From: Cryptomeria japonica
Lineage: Eukaryota > Streptophyta > Pinopsida > Cupressales > Cupressaceae
Assembly: GCF_030272615.1 (NCBI RefSeq)
Contig: NC_081406.1
Location: 245,017,218-245,081,217, forward strand
DNA length: 64,000 nucleotides
Reading direction: 5' to 3'
Shown here: one piece after another, positions 18,412 to 28,606 of the stretch
How the letters are laid out: every line of letters starts with the position of its first letter
How positions within the stretch are numbered: the first letter of the stretch is position 1
Program-made: the position numbers and the translations under genes
Notes under the pieces: model-generated
The model's database searches: none
Seen by the model: the letters and a program-made list of their open reading frames with translations, nothing else
What the model was told of the DNA's origin: nothing

Positions 18412-19204
18412 ATGATTCCAAAATTATTTTCTTTTCATTTTCTGGTTGATAATATTCCTAAGATTATTGGACCTAATCAGAATAAGATATTATCTACCAT
18501 CTCCTCAGTTGATGAAATTAAAAGAGTTGTTTTCTCCTTTCAAGGGGATAAGGCACCAAGCCCGGATAGCTTCCCCATGTTTTTCTTTCAGGAATATTGG
18601 CACATTGTTGGGGCTGATATGGCCAATACTATCAAAGAATTATTTGGATCCAGAAGAATTTTTAAAGAAATCAACTCTACTTTCATTGCTCTAATTCCTA
18701 AGGTGGCTGGAGCTAATTCTATGGGTAAGTTTAGGCCAATAAGTCTATGTAATTCTTTTTACAAGATAATTTCAAAAGTCCTGACTTCTAGATTGTTGGT
18801 TGTTCTTCCCCTTGTTATCTTTGAGGAGCAAAAAGGATTTGTCCCAGGCAGGCAGATTTTGGATTCTATAATTCTTGTGCATGAGAATATCCACTCTCTT
18901 AATGCTGCAAACAAAGAGGGATTTCTCATCAAGCTGAATTTGGCAAAAGCCTATGATAGGGTTGAATGGTAGGTTCTTTTAGGATTATGGAGGCCTTTGG
19001 ATTTGATGAGAAGGTTATTAAAATCACTAGAGAGCTGATATCTACACCAAATTTTTCTACTTATTAATGGATCTCCATCCATATTTTTTAAATCTTCAAG
19101 AGGTCTCAGGCAATCAGATCCTATCTCGCCTATTCTTTTCACTATTTTGGCGGAATGTTTGAGAAGATTGATACAAAAGTTGAAAGAGAATAGGACCTGT
19201 AGCA
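18412..19204 (+). pseudogene. LINE (L1-type) reverse transcriptase fragment
   Basis: An open frame of 186 codons followed by decayed sequence encodes the N-terminal half of a non-LTR reverse transcriptase. Visible blocks are GDKAPSPDSFPMFF, FRPISLCN, KGFVPGRQILD and LAKAYDRVEW. The position normally holding the motif A catalytic Asp reads Asn (KLNLAKAYD). A TAG follows at 18970 where the frame would continue. The endonuclease and the YxDD motif are not present. The sequence is cut at about 19215 by an LTR element. Further LINE sequence resumes at 28606, but roughly 1 kb of expected coding sequence is missing between the two. Confidence 0.85.
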
Positions 19205-19215
19205 TAGGAAATAGG

Positions 19216-20473
19216 AATCATCAAAAAAGTAGATCAAAACACTAGACATGATAACTCAATCATGAGAGCACTCATTGCAAATGAACCTAATCCTAAGCAC
19301 ACTCAATAGAGATATGAAAACAAAGCATTCAAAACACAAATATCATGCAAACCAGATGACGAATTGGATGCTTCTTCCATGCGACTCCATTGTTCTTCTT
19401 TCCTCTTCAATGGATTTGTGGATCTCACCTACAAGTGCACATACAATTGAAAGCAAGATTGATGTTGGTTATTGGTCAAGAGTACTAGAAGCGTGATTTG
19501 ACAAAGTGATTATATGATTAAGGATTCAGGATTCAAGAATCAAGGGGTTTGATTGAAGAAATTCATCCAATTTATAGACAAATTGGAGAAATGAACAAGA
19601 TTAGCATGATAGTGATTCGAATAGAAATTCAAATCAAGAATAGCAAAATTATGACATATTGCTATGCAAAGGCTTATGACAATTTTATGACAAATTGCTA
19701 TGTCAAGACAAATTCTATGACAAATTGCTATGTCAAGACAAATTCTATGACAAATTGCTATGTCAAGAGTATGACGCATGAAGCACAAAAATAGGGAGCA
19801 CTAAAGACAATTTAATTAGGTGGAAATTGAATTTGACAAATTAGAAAATAGGTGGAAATTAGGAATTAGGAAATTAGAAATTAGGAAATTAATGAAAATT
19901 AGAAATTAGGTAAATTAATTAATAATTTGTCATTTATTAATTAATTCACAAAGAGGAATAATTAGCCAATTAAATGAACATTTAATTGCAATGAGAAGAC
20001 TTTAGGATAAATAAATAAATTATTTAACCTAGAGGAAGAAATGACAAACAAGGTTAAATGATTAAATCATGAAACCCTAGAAGATGAATTAGGTCTTGAT
20101 GAAAGATAATTGACTCGATTCGATCATGATTTTGATTAAATGATTTTCTTAATAAATACGCCAATTGACGAGGAAAAATGACAAATTGATCCAAATTGAC
20201 ATGATTGGAAAGGACAAGGATCGATGACGAATCGATCGCAATATGACAAGATTGACAAGGACAAAGATCGACCAAAATCATGACTGAAGGCTGTTGTCGA
20301 CAAGACCAAATTCGAAGGCGAGATGATAGAAGAATGACTCGATGCTTGCAAATGATAAAAACCAAGTGCGTGACATAGGAGAAATGTTAATGCGACGCAA
20401 AAACCTAAAATGAGGCAATGCGCAAATGTTAAAGTATGATTCCGCAAGCGTTGACCATTTTTAGGTGTCTACA
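19216..20473 (-). mobile_element. 3' LTR of a pol-less LTR element
   Basis: Positions 19216-20280 match 27538-28605 with seven substitutions by eye, about 99.3% identity. On the minus strand the LTR begins TGTAGACACC at 20473, directly after a purine tract, so it extends 193 bp further than the other copy. Its outer end lacks about 19 bp that the right copy retains. It contains a 30 bp tandem repeat (19686-19766). Confidence 0.85.
19686..19766. repeat. 30 bp tandem repeat in the 3' LTR
   Basis: About three near-identical units containing GACAAATTGCTATGTCAA. The same array is at 28011-28091 in the other LTR. Confidence 0.85.
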
Positions 20474-20488
20474 TTTTGCCCCTCTTTG
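20474..20488 (-). other. Polypurine tract and adjacent inverted repeat
   Basis: The minus strand reads AAAGAGGGGCAAAA immediately before the TGTAGACA LTR start, a good plus-strand primer. Its 5' side overlaps an imperfect inverted repeat (20483-20520) with arms CTTTGAGACAATGCG and CGTTGTTTCAAAG around a short AT-rich loop. Confidence 0.7.
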
Positions 20489-21394
20489 AGACAATGCGAT
20501 TTTAAGCGTTGTTTCAAAGAACAATAAAAATGCCCCGGACGCTGACAATGACATATGAAAATGCCCCAAACAATAACAATGACATATGCATGCCCCCTCG
20601 AGGAATTGGCCCGAAACATGCAGAAAAGAGGCCAATTGATCGATAAGAATGATAGAAAATGATAGGATCAAACGGACTGCCAAGACTGACAGAAGAAATG
20701 TTAGTAAGAAGAAATTAGACAGAGGACAGGTAGAGATCAAGAAATACTTGCTTTCAGTAATGCACTGTGTAGGTGAGAACCTTTATTTTTATGTAGCAAA
20801 ATGGGTGCGAAGCATCATGGCATTGAAGGCCAGAGCTGAAATGCAACCCTTTTTGCAAAAGACAGACACATCACAGACAATCACAATCAAAAAAGAAAGA
20901 GACCATGAGCCATCCCGGTCACTCTAAATCACTCAGTGACATCATCGAGCAACATAGGAACATGATCGAAGCCAAAGATAAATCAATAAAAAGATAAGAC
21001 ACACAAATTCAAGCAAATCAAACAAACATCTTGATCTTCATTGTCAAAAGTTGAAAATGCTGATAGGACGATCATGTTGTCTGGTTTTAGGAAATGCGGT
21101 ACCCCGTCTAAGACAGGACACAGTCTGGTTTCGAGTATACCACACCCTGTATAAGACCCATGATAGTAACGATATTGGTGGTAACGTTTGATTGATATGA
21201 CAGTTTGGATTAGTTTGAGTATTTGGTTTGATCGAAAAAGTTTATCTATTAATGCATGAATCCATTAAAGCACAATGTTGCATTGATTGTCGTTGGATGA
21301 ATGCTCAGCAATCTGTCTATGCACAAAGGGATCACTTTATTGCAAAATGCTTGTTTTTTTATTTTAATGTTTTTGAAAATTTTTGCTTTTCGAG

Positions 21395-21695
21395 ATTTTA
21401 CAATTTTTTTTTTTTTGTTCATTTTTCAGGACTTTATATGATTTTTTTTTTTTTGGATTATTTCAGGACATTTTTCAATTTTTTATGACTTTTTTTTTTT
21501 TCAGGACATTTTTCAATTTTTATGAATTTTTTTAAGGACATTATTCGATTTTTATGAATTTTTTTAGGACATTATTTGATGTTTTTAGATTTTTTTCAGG
21601 ACGTTTTTCGATTTTTAAGACTTTTTTTTTCAGGACATTTTGCAATTTTTAAGACTTTTTTCAGGACATTTTTCGATTTTTATGATTTTGCCCCC
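21395..21695. repeat. Degenerate T-rich tandem repeat, unit about 35 bp
   Basis: Eight or nine units of the form TTTTTCAGGACATTTTTC, AATTTTTATGA and a T run. On the element's sense strand this is purine-rich. Open frames here are low-complexity artefacts. Confidence 0.75.
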
Positions 21696-22337
21696 AGTGT
21701 CTAGCAAGGCAAGGAATATGACAGGTGAATAAATAGGCTTGCTGAAATGATGGTGGATAGAGGGAAGACAAAGGCCTTTTATTATGGAGACGATGCAGAT
21801 GCAATTTCCAAGAGCTATTGTGTGATGGGACAAGAGACTGGATATGATAATGTAAAGCAATGACATGGCATGAGGGACATGTCAAGAGGTTTTTGAAACC
21901 ATGTTTAAATTTTGCGTCCTTATGTCAGATCAAGATCAAGGAATGAAACAGAGTGTATGGATAGTGATAATATATGGATAGGATAAGCAAGACCAAGAAT
22001 GGATAAGGGACATGGACTAAAGGTCGGGATTGGCTATGGGATAATGGTAGAAAGTTGCAATAAGACAGGGAATATGGATGAAAAGTTATAATAAGCAAAT
22101 GGATAAATGACCAAAAGCTATGATAGACTGAAAGCTGCAAACAAGATGCATGATGCTCATGATGATCCTCAGCCTTGTCGAGATCAAAGGTGGAAAGAGG
22201 AAATGGACATGAGGGACAATAGGATAATGAAGGATAATGACAGGGTATGATAGGATAATGAAGGGCAATAGGATATGAAGGAGGAAACCTACCCCCAAGT
22301 GTGGTGTGCAAGAAGATCATAGATTACGTATGACACC

Positions 22338-22398
22338 TGTTTGCCAGGTTTTCACCATGGTACTTGCCCAAGGTGCCTGTTTGCCAGGTTTTCACCAG
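22338..22398. repeat. Short direct repeat pair
   Basis: CCTGTTTGCCAGGTTTTCAC occurs twice, about 37 bases apart, followed by a long T-rich run (22420-22510). It lies in the 3' part of the pol-less element. Function unknown. Confidence 0.7.
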
Positions 22399-22683
22399 TG
22401 GATGAATTATTTTTGCTTTACTTTTTTCTTTTCTTTTTTTTTTTTTCAATTTTTTTCAATTTTTTTCACTTTTTTCACTTTTTTTTTTTTCAATTTTTTT
22501 TTTTTGTATTTTTGACTTTTTCAATAGAGGATGGACACATGATAGGGGATGGAAGAAGGACTCAAGCGTCTTTTTGTTTGGATAGTAGCCTTGAAAAAAA
22601 ATGGACCATGACCTTTAAAAAGTATACTCAAAGACGTTGGTAGGATAAGGACATGGAAAATGAGATGAAACTAAGGCAAGAAT

Positions 22684-25530
22684 TTATGCAAAGGATTGGA
22701 CCAAAGGGATGGAAGGATGGAAAATATGCATTGGATAATGGATAGGGTATTGGAAGAATTGGGCTTGAGTGGATAGAAATGTTGGCAAGATCGGCGTTGG
22801 CACACACCTTGAGGGGTGATGGACTGATGGAGGAAAAACGTATTTTGGATATGGAGATTTGGATGGAGGAATAGCTTGGGATTTTGGGACATAAGGGCCC
22901 AAAACGGATGAAGAAGGTGGAGGAATAGACTTGGAAGGAACAACAATTTTAGATGCCAATTTGGGTTGTTCTTTTTGTGCTTCAAGGAGCTTCTTGGGGA
23001 TCCACATGGTTTTTGATTTTTCATGCTTTTGTGGTTCCTTGGAGTGCATTGCTTGCACAAGGGATTTAGGAACCCATATATATTTTGACTTTTCTTTTTG
23101 AGCAATGGGCTTTTGTGGCCTTTTGGATTGTTCTTTTTCTTTATAGATCATATTGCTCTTTGTTTTGACATGTCGATTAGATTGGACATGTTGATCCTTG
23201 AATACATGTGGATTTCTAGACTTACGACTTTTATGCTTGGCATCCAAATTGCTTGGAAGAGGGAATGAATGTCGGTGTGGATGGGAATGATATGGAGGCA
23301 TGTGGGATGGATGGAAGGTTCTCCAAGATGTGTGCCTTTGTTGATGTTTCATAGGAGATGGAGGGATATAGGGACCTAGAATGGATGGAAGCGATGATGG
23401 GGAAGGTGGACACTTGGATTTTGACTTTGAAGGGATACCAACGCCTTGAGTGTGAGCTCTGTAGCCATGACCATTAGTATACTCTTGGATATGAAAGGGT
23501 TCTTGCTTGTGAAGGTCTACTCCTTTGCCTTTATCAATATTTTGACTAATAAGATACTCTTTGCTTTGGCAAGAAGATGCTAGTCCATTATGAGGTGGAT
23601 ATGATATGAGAGAAATAATGAGATCTTGAAGTGGATCAGATTGCACCAAAGTGGAAGAACCCATTGTGCATGTCGAGGGTTCTTGAACATCTTGCACTAA
23701 CACGTTAGAATCATGAAGGGGATTAGGATTATGTAGTGGACATGGTTCAATGATAGGCTCTTCAAGAGATGGAATGGGAGAAATAATGGGATCATCAAAA
23801 GAAATGAAACCTTGGAGTGTATATGGAGCATTAAGACAAGGAGATGGAGGAACAAGTGGATCTTGTGGAGGATCTGAAGGAATAATTTGATCTTGACAAG
23901 GAGGAAGATCATGAGAATCCTCTTTAAAGGTGCTTTGCTCTTGACTTTTAATGGGATCATCGGAAAGAATGGAAGGGCTATCCGGAATGTCAATGGGATT
24001 TGAAAGGACATTGTGTTCATGAAATGGAAGGGGATCGTTTGGGATTGGATGGACTGGGATATCTTGATCTTGCTCGGGGAATGGAGTGTCAATAGGACTT
24101 TGGATAGGATGGACAAGAATAGGGAAATCATCATGAGTTTCTGGGAAGATGAGATCCTGGTCAACAATTGGATGGGATGATAAGGTTTCGGGATCTTGAT
24201 CTTGATCTATTTCAAGACATGTTTCTTCATGCTCTAAATTATCCTCTTGACATGGGGTTGGACTTTGGATATGCATGGGGGATTCTGACAATGAATCAAT
24301 GTTTTGGCATGAAGGAAATGCACTTTGAACATTCGTGATGGATTCTGACAAGGAATCAATGCTTGAACATGAGGAAGAGGGACTTGGAATGGGGTCCTCT
24401 AAAATAGGTAATGGCAATAAAGTGCATGGTGGCATTGGGTCTTGTATTTCTAAAACATGACAAGGATGTGCATCATGAATTGGATTATCTTGGCAATCAA
24501 TTATGGATAGCTCTTGGATAATTGCATCCTTGGGTGTATTGTTTAATGAGGACAATATAGAAGGTTCTTGTGAAACTTCTAGAGGTGTAGGGATAGATGC
24601 CACTGGAAAGTCAATTTGTTTGCGAGGAGATGAGGCATTGCTAGACATAAGTGTATTATCTTGATCTTCCTCAAAGAACTCACTTGGTCGTTTCCTTAAG
24701 AGCATTGCAATAAAGCCACCTTTTTTTCGAGGTTTTGACATGATTGTATCTGGAATTTGAACTTGTTTGGCAAGAATTTGGTTTGATTTCATGTTTTGAT
24801 ATTGGACTTGGTTCAATTGTTCTGACATGTTTGAAACTTGGCTTGGTGTGGGCTGCAACCTTTGTTTTTGAATGTTTTGTGATTGTGGTTGTTGACATTG
24901 ATATGTTGATTGAACTTGTTGATATTCCACCATTGGTTGAACTATTTGTTGACATTGTATAGTTGGTTGGACATATTGTTGAAATTGAACCATTGGTTGT
25001 GTTGGTTGAATATGTTGAAATTGTTGAACAATTGGTTGTGTTGGTTGAAAATCTGATTGATAGTAAACACCTTCTTGTTCTTGCTGTGGAGGCACATAAT
25101 GTTGAAATTGATGTTGTCTCTTTTCTTGGAATTGTTTCATCATCTCTATTTGTGAGAGGAGAGCTGGTATGTCTGATCGTTCAAGAAGAGATCTTACATC
25201 AATTGGCTCAATATTTGGATTTCGACCTGGAAGTTTTCGAAACATTTTGGACATTTGTGATCTATTCTTCACAATGTTTTTCACTTTTTGTTCCAAAATC
25301 TCATTTTCTTGAGCTAGCTTCTCCTCTAGTTTTTGTATTTGGACATTTACATCATCGTGAAAAGTTTGATCCAAGTTCTGAGACATGTAGAGATTGGATT
25401 GACATGATTGATTGCTCAATTGTGATGACATGGCTTCGTAAGAAGGTTGAGACCTCATTTCAACAAACATGTCACTATGCAATGCAACTAATGGGATTGA
25501 CAAATGCAACCTAAAAGGATGACAATGCAA
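22684..25530 (-). CDS. Intact 948-codon ORF of unknown function in a pol-less LTR element
   Basis: I do not recognise this protein. From the first Met (25530) or a second at 25470 it shows several regions. Residues ~55-90 form a charged coiled-coil stretch (IQKLEEKLAQENEILEQ). Residues ~145-230 are a glutamine-rich region with repeated QPTQPMVQ-like units. A long acidic Pro/Ser/Asp-rich segment spans ~330-660. A basic C-terminal third (~720-870) contains a duplicated motif, KYIWVPKSLVQA then KTMWIPKKLLEA. There is no CCHC zinc knuckle and no enzyme motif. The position downstream of the LTR, PBS and a 2 kb leader is that of gag. A divergent Gag-like structural protein is the best guess, but this is inference. 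An uninterrupted frame fits the recent insertion indicated by near-identical LTRs. Confidence 0.65.
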   Translation of the reverse strand: MHCHPFRLHLSIPLVALHSDMFVEMRSQPSYEAMSSQLSNQSCQSNLYMSQNLDQTFHDDVNVQIQKLEEKLAQENEILEQKVKNIVKNRSQMSKMFRKLPGRNPNIEPIDVRSLLERSDIPALLSQIEMMKQFQEKRQHQFQHYVPPQQEQEGVYYQSDFQPTQPIVQQFQHIQPTQPMVQFQQYVQPTIQCQQIVQPMVEYQQVQSTYQCQQPQSQNIQKQRLQPTPSQVSNMSEQLNQVQYQNMKSNQILAKQVQIPDTIMSKPRKKGGFIAMLLRKRPSEFFEEDQDNTLMSSNASSPRKQIDFPVASIPTPLEVSQEPSILSSLNNTPKDAIIQELSIIDCQDNPIHDAHPCHVLEIQDPMPPCTLLPLPILEDPIPSPSSSCSSIDSLSESITNVQSAFPSCQNIDSLSESPMHIQSPTPCQEDNLEHEETCLEIDQDQDPETLSSHPIVDQDLIFPETHDDFPILVHPIQSPIDTPFPEQDQDIPVHPIPNDPLPFHEHNVLSNPIDIPDSPSILSDDPIKSQEQSTFKEDSHDLPPCQDQIIPSDPPQDPLVPPSPCLNAPYTLQGFISFDDPIISPIPSLEEPIIEPCPLHNPNPLHDSNVLVQDVQEPSTCTMGSSTLVQSDPLQDLIISLISYPPHNGLASSCQSKEYLISQNIDKGKGVDLHKQEPFHIQEYTNGHGYRAHTQGVGIPSKSKSKCPPSPSSLPSILGPYIPPSPMKHQQRHTSWRTFHPSHMPPYHSHPHRHSFPLPSNLDAKHKSRKSRNPHVFKDQHVQSNRHVKTKSNMIYKEKEQSKRPQKPIAQKEKSKYIWVPKSLVQAMHSKEPQKHEKSKTMWIPKKLLEAQKEQPKLASKIVVPSKSIPPPSSSVLGPYVPKSQAIPPSKSPYPKYVFPPSVHHPSRCVPTPILPTFLSTQAQFFQYPIHYPMHIFHPSIPLVQSFA

Positions 25531-27284
25531 CTTAATGTTTTTGTTGTTTTTGAAGATTTTGACAAACTTATGAATGCAAATCTAAAAGAGACCCTTAGGA
25601 AATTGGAATGATGTCTAGACCTCAAAGGACAAAAGGACCAAGTGACAAAAGGACAAAATGACAATGTCTCCCCTATATGCTTGGATACTAAGCTAGGTTT
25701 GACAAAATGACATTGATGACAAAAGGACAAAAGGTTTGATAAGGTCTAGACTTCTTTAACAATGACTTAGGGTTTATCAAAGATTTGGATTACTCAAGTA
25801 TGACAAAACCTAGTTTTTGAGACTATATGCAAAGGGACAATTAATATGCAAATGATCTTAATATGATATGATAATGACCTAAGCTTGATGAAGAGACTTA
25901 GGGTATGGAAATATGAATGTATGACAATGGTATGACTTTAATGCAAGAGGACATATGCAAGTGGATGACTCTTATTGATATGCAAAGGAGTATGACCTAG
26001 GTGAAACCTAACCTTGGTAGTTGACAACGACTTTGCAAAATGCAAACCTAGGATGAACCTAAATGTAAGTGACATAAATGTTGAGACAAGTTTTTGAACA
26101 ATGTTGGATAACCATGGTTTAGGAAGATGATCTTTGAATCTTGTTTAATGTTTGTTGGATGAATGTCTCTTGTGTTTAATCTTATGTTGGATCAATTTGT
26201 TTGTTCTTGAAATGGGATTCAACTTTTGACAATCAAAGAATACAAGATATTGCAACTTAGACTCAGGACAGTCATGCTCATTTCCACATTCCTTATGGTA
26301 GGCAAAGACATTAGGTACTTGAGAGGTAGACTCATTATGAGATTCAAGGAGAATACATAGATGCTTGACCCCACGGGCTCCCCTCCATGGCACTCACTTC
26401 TCAGGGCAGCCAAGCATCAGTCCCCATGGAATCTCCCCATGGCAAACTTAGTATCTCTTCCAAGTATCTGAATTTGTCCTTCTCAAGCAACTAGAAGGGT
26501 TTTTGGCCTCTAAAAACAAGGTGTTTAGTAAGGATTTCTGTTAAGCATTACTCCTTGATGTCACGCAAGCGTGATTGAGACATTAAGCCCATCAAGATAC
26601 CAAACAAATGTAGTCGTGCAAGCACGATTTAGACCAAAAGGCCCTACTTAGATGTTGATATGAGAAAGAGTTTCAAGGGGCATCACTTCCCAAGTAACTG
26701 CAATTCCCACGTAACACTTCCTTCAAAGCTTTCGCGCATCGGGTATTTTTTTATAGTGAGTTAGAATGCCAAGGAATTCTAACTGTACTCACTTTGGGTC
26801 GTTCCCTTCTCACGATTATCACTTGCTTGCAAAAGCAAAGTGGTCGGGAAGGCAGGCCCTCTAATGGAGACACTCAATCAACAACACAAGCATGGTATCG
26901 AAGATCTGGATTTCTGATCACCCTATGAAGGATGAGAGCATACTCTCCTACTCCAATGTCATACTTAACAATCAAAGCAGACAAATGTTCATTCCCACCT
27001 ATTTATAAATCACTAAGTGCCTAATTAAAAATCTCAAACACATAGTTTGGTTGTTTCTCCAAGGCAACCTGCAAAACCCAAGTTAGAGGTTTGATTTGTT
27101 GTCTTTGACCATCGATTCTGCATAACACATGTTAGTAGTTTGATTTGTAGTCTTTGTCATGCGTATGCCAAGATTCTGCACAAATAATTAGTAGCAAAAT
27201 CCAAAGCACAGAAAAGAGAATGCAAAAACACCAAAAATTTCAAGTAAAAACTGCATTTTTCACCTCTGTTCTGGACTTTACACA

Positions 27285-27400
27285 AGCGCAAGATGCATGA
27301 CATAGGCGCAAGATGTATGACACAAGTGCGGAATGTCACCTACACAAGTGCAAGATGCATGACACAAGCGCAAGATGTCTGACACAAGCGCGGAAGTGTC
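27285..27400. repeat. Degenerate ~21 bp tandem repeat in the element leader
   Basis: Five or six units of the type CACAAGCGCAAGATGCATGA with variations (GTGCGGAATGTC, GCGCGGAAGTGTC). It lies between the PBS and the long ORF and is relatively GC-rich compared with the surroundings. Confidence 0.75.
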
Positions 27401-27495
27401 CAGAATACCCTGCACGGCCCTGTTTTTGGGTTTTTGACCTGCAAAATCAACTTGAAAGCACTCCAAAACACAGTAAAGGGGTTAGAAGGTTAGTA

Positions 27496-27513
27496 TTCAC
27501 GTCGGGTTCACCA
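27496..27513 (-). other. Primer binding site-like sequence
   Basis: The minus strand reads TGGTGAACCCGACGTGAA five bases inside the LTR end (…GATGCAAACA at 27519). A PBS starts with TGG, complementary to a tRNA CCA end, and a T-arm-like GGGTTCACC is contained in its complement. I cannot assign the tRNA without a tRNA set. Confidence 0.6.
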
Positions 27514-27518
27514 ATTAA

Positions 27519-28605
27519 TGTTTGCATCAGAATTAGCAATCATCACAAAACAAGTAGATCAAAACACTAGACATGATAACTCAATCATGAGAGCACTCAT
27601 TGCAAATGAACCTAATCCTAAGCACACTCAATAGAGATATGAAAACAAAGCATTCAAAACACAAATATCATGCAAACCAGATGACGAATTGGATGCTTCT
27701 TCCATGCGACTCCATTGTTCTTCTTTCCTCTTCAATGGATTTGTGGATCTCACCTACAAGTGCACATACAATTTAAAGCAAGATTGATGTTGGTTATTGG
27801 TCAAGAGTACTAGAAGCGTGATTTGACAAAGTGATTATATGATTAAGGATTCGGGATTCAAGAATCAAGGGGTTTGATTGAAGAAATTCATCCAATTTAT
27901 AGACAAATTGGAGAAATGGACAAGATTAGCATGATAGTGATTCGAATAGAAATTCAAATCAAGAATAGCAAAATTATGACATATTGCTATGCAAAGGCTT
28001 ATGACAATTTTATGACAAATTGCTATGTCAAGACAAATTCTATGACAAATTGCTATGTTAAGACAAATTCTATGACAAATTGCTATGTCAAGAGTATGAC
28101 GCATGAAGCACAAAAATAGGGAGCACTAAAGACAATTTAATTAGGTGGAAATTGAATTTGACAAATTAGAAAATAGGTGGAAATTAGGAATTAGGAAATT
28201 AGAAATTAGGAAATTAATGAAAATTAGAAATTAGGTAAATTAATTAATAATTTGTCATTTATTAATTAATTCACAAAGAGGAATAATTAGCCAATTAAAT
28301 GAACATTTAATTGCAATGAGAAGACTTTAGGATAAATAAATAAATTATTTAACCTAGAGGAAGAAATGACAAACAAGGTTAAATGATTAAATCATGAAAC
28401 CCTAGAAGATGAATTAGGTCTTGATGAAAGATAATTGACTCGATTTGATCATGATTTTGATTAAATGATTTTCTTAATAAATACGCCAATTGACGAGGAA
28501 CAATGACAAATTGATCCAAATTGACATGATTGGAAAGGACAAGGATCGATGACGGATCGATCGCAATATGACAAGATTGACAAGGACAAAGATCGACCAA
28601 AATCA
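27519..28605 (-). mobile_element. 5' LTR of the pol-less LTR element, truncated
   Basis: The match to 19216-20280 extends 19 bp further at the inner end, ending in GATGCAAACA on the minus strand. The outer end stops at 28605, where LINE coding sequence starts directly. This LTR lacks about 193 bp that the other copy has before TGTAGACACC. Both outer ends of the element are therefore eroded and no target site duplication can be found. The 30 bp repeat is at 28011-28091. Confidence 0.85.
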
Positions 28606-28606
28606 A

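Larger units (their letters stand above)
20474..27518 (-). mobile_element. Internal region of the pol-less LTR element
   Basis: About 7 kb between the two LTRs. Reading the minus strand there are a PBS-like site (27496-27513), a 2 kb leader with short GCAAGATG repeats, one long ORF (25530-22684), and about 2.2 kb of low-complexity purine-rich sequence up to the polypurine tract. I see no reverse transcriptase, RNase H, integrase or protease motif in any frame. The element is probably non-autonomous and mobilised by a relative; that is an inference. Confidence 0.75.

Noticed and set aside
19686-19766. CRISPR-like regular repeat
   Set aside because: The units are directly adjacent without unique spacers and the setting is a plant LTR; it is a simple tandem repeat.
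22306-22643. Phe-rich open frames on the plus strand
   Set aside because: They derive from poly-T runs and are low-complexity artefacts.
24744-25514. Plus-strand open frames of up to 183 codons
   Set aside because: They are the antisense shadow of the Gln-rich part of the 948-codon minus-strand ORF.
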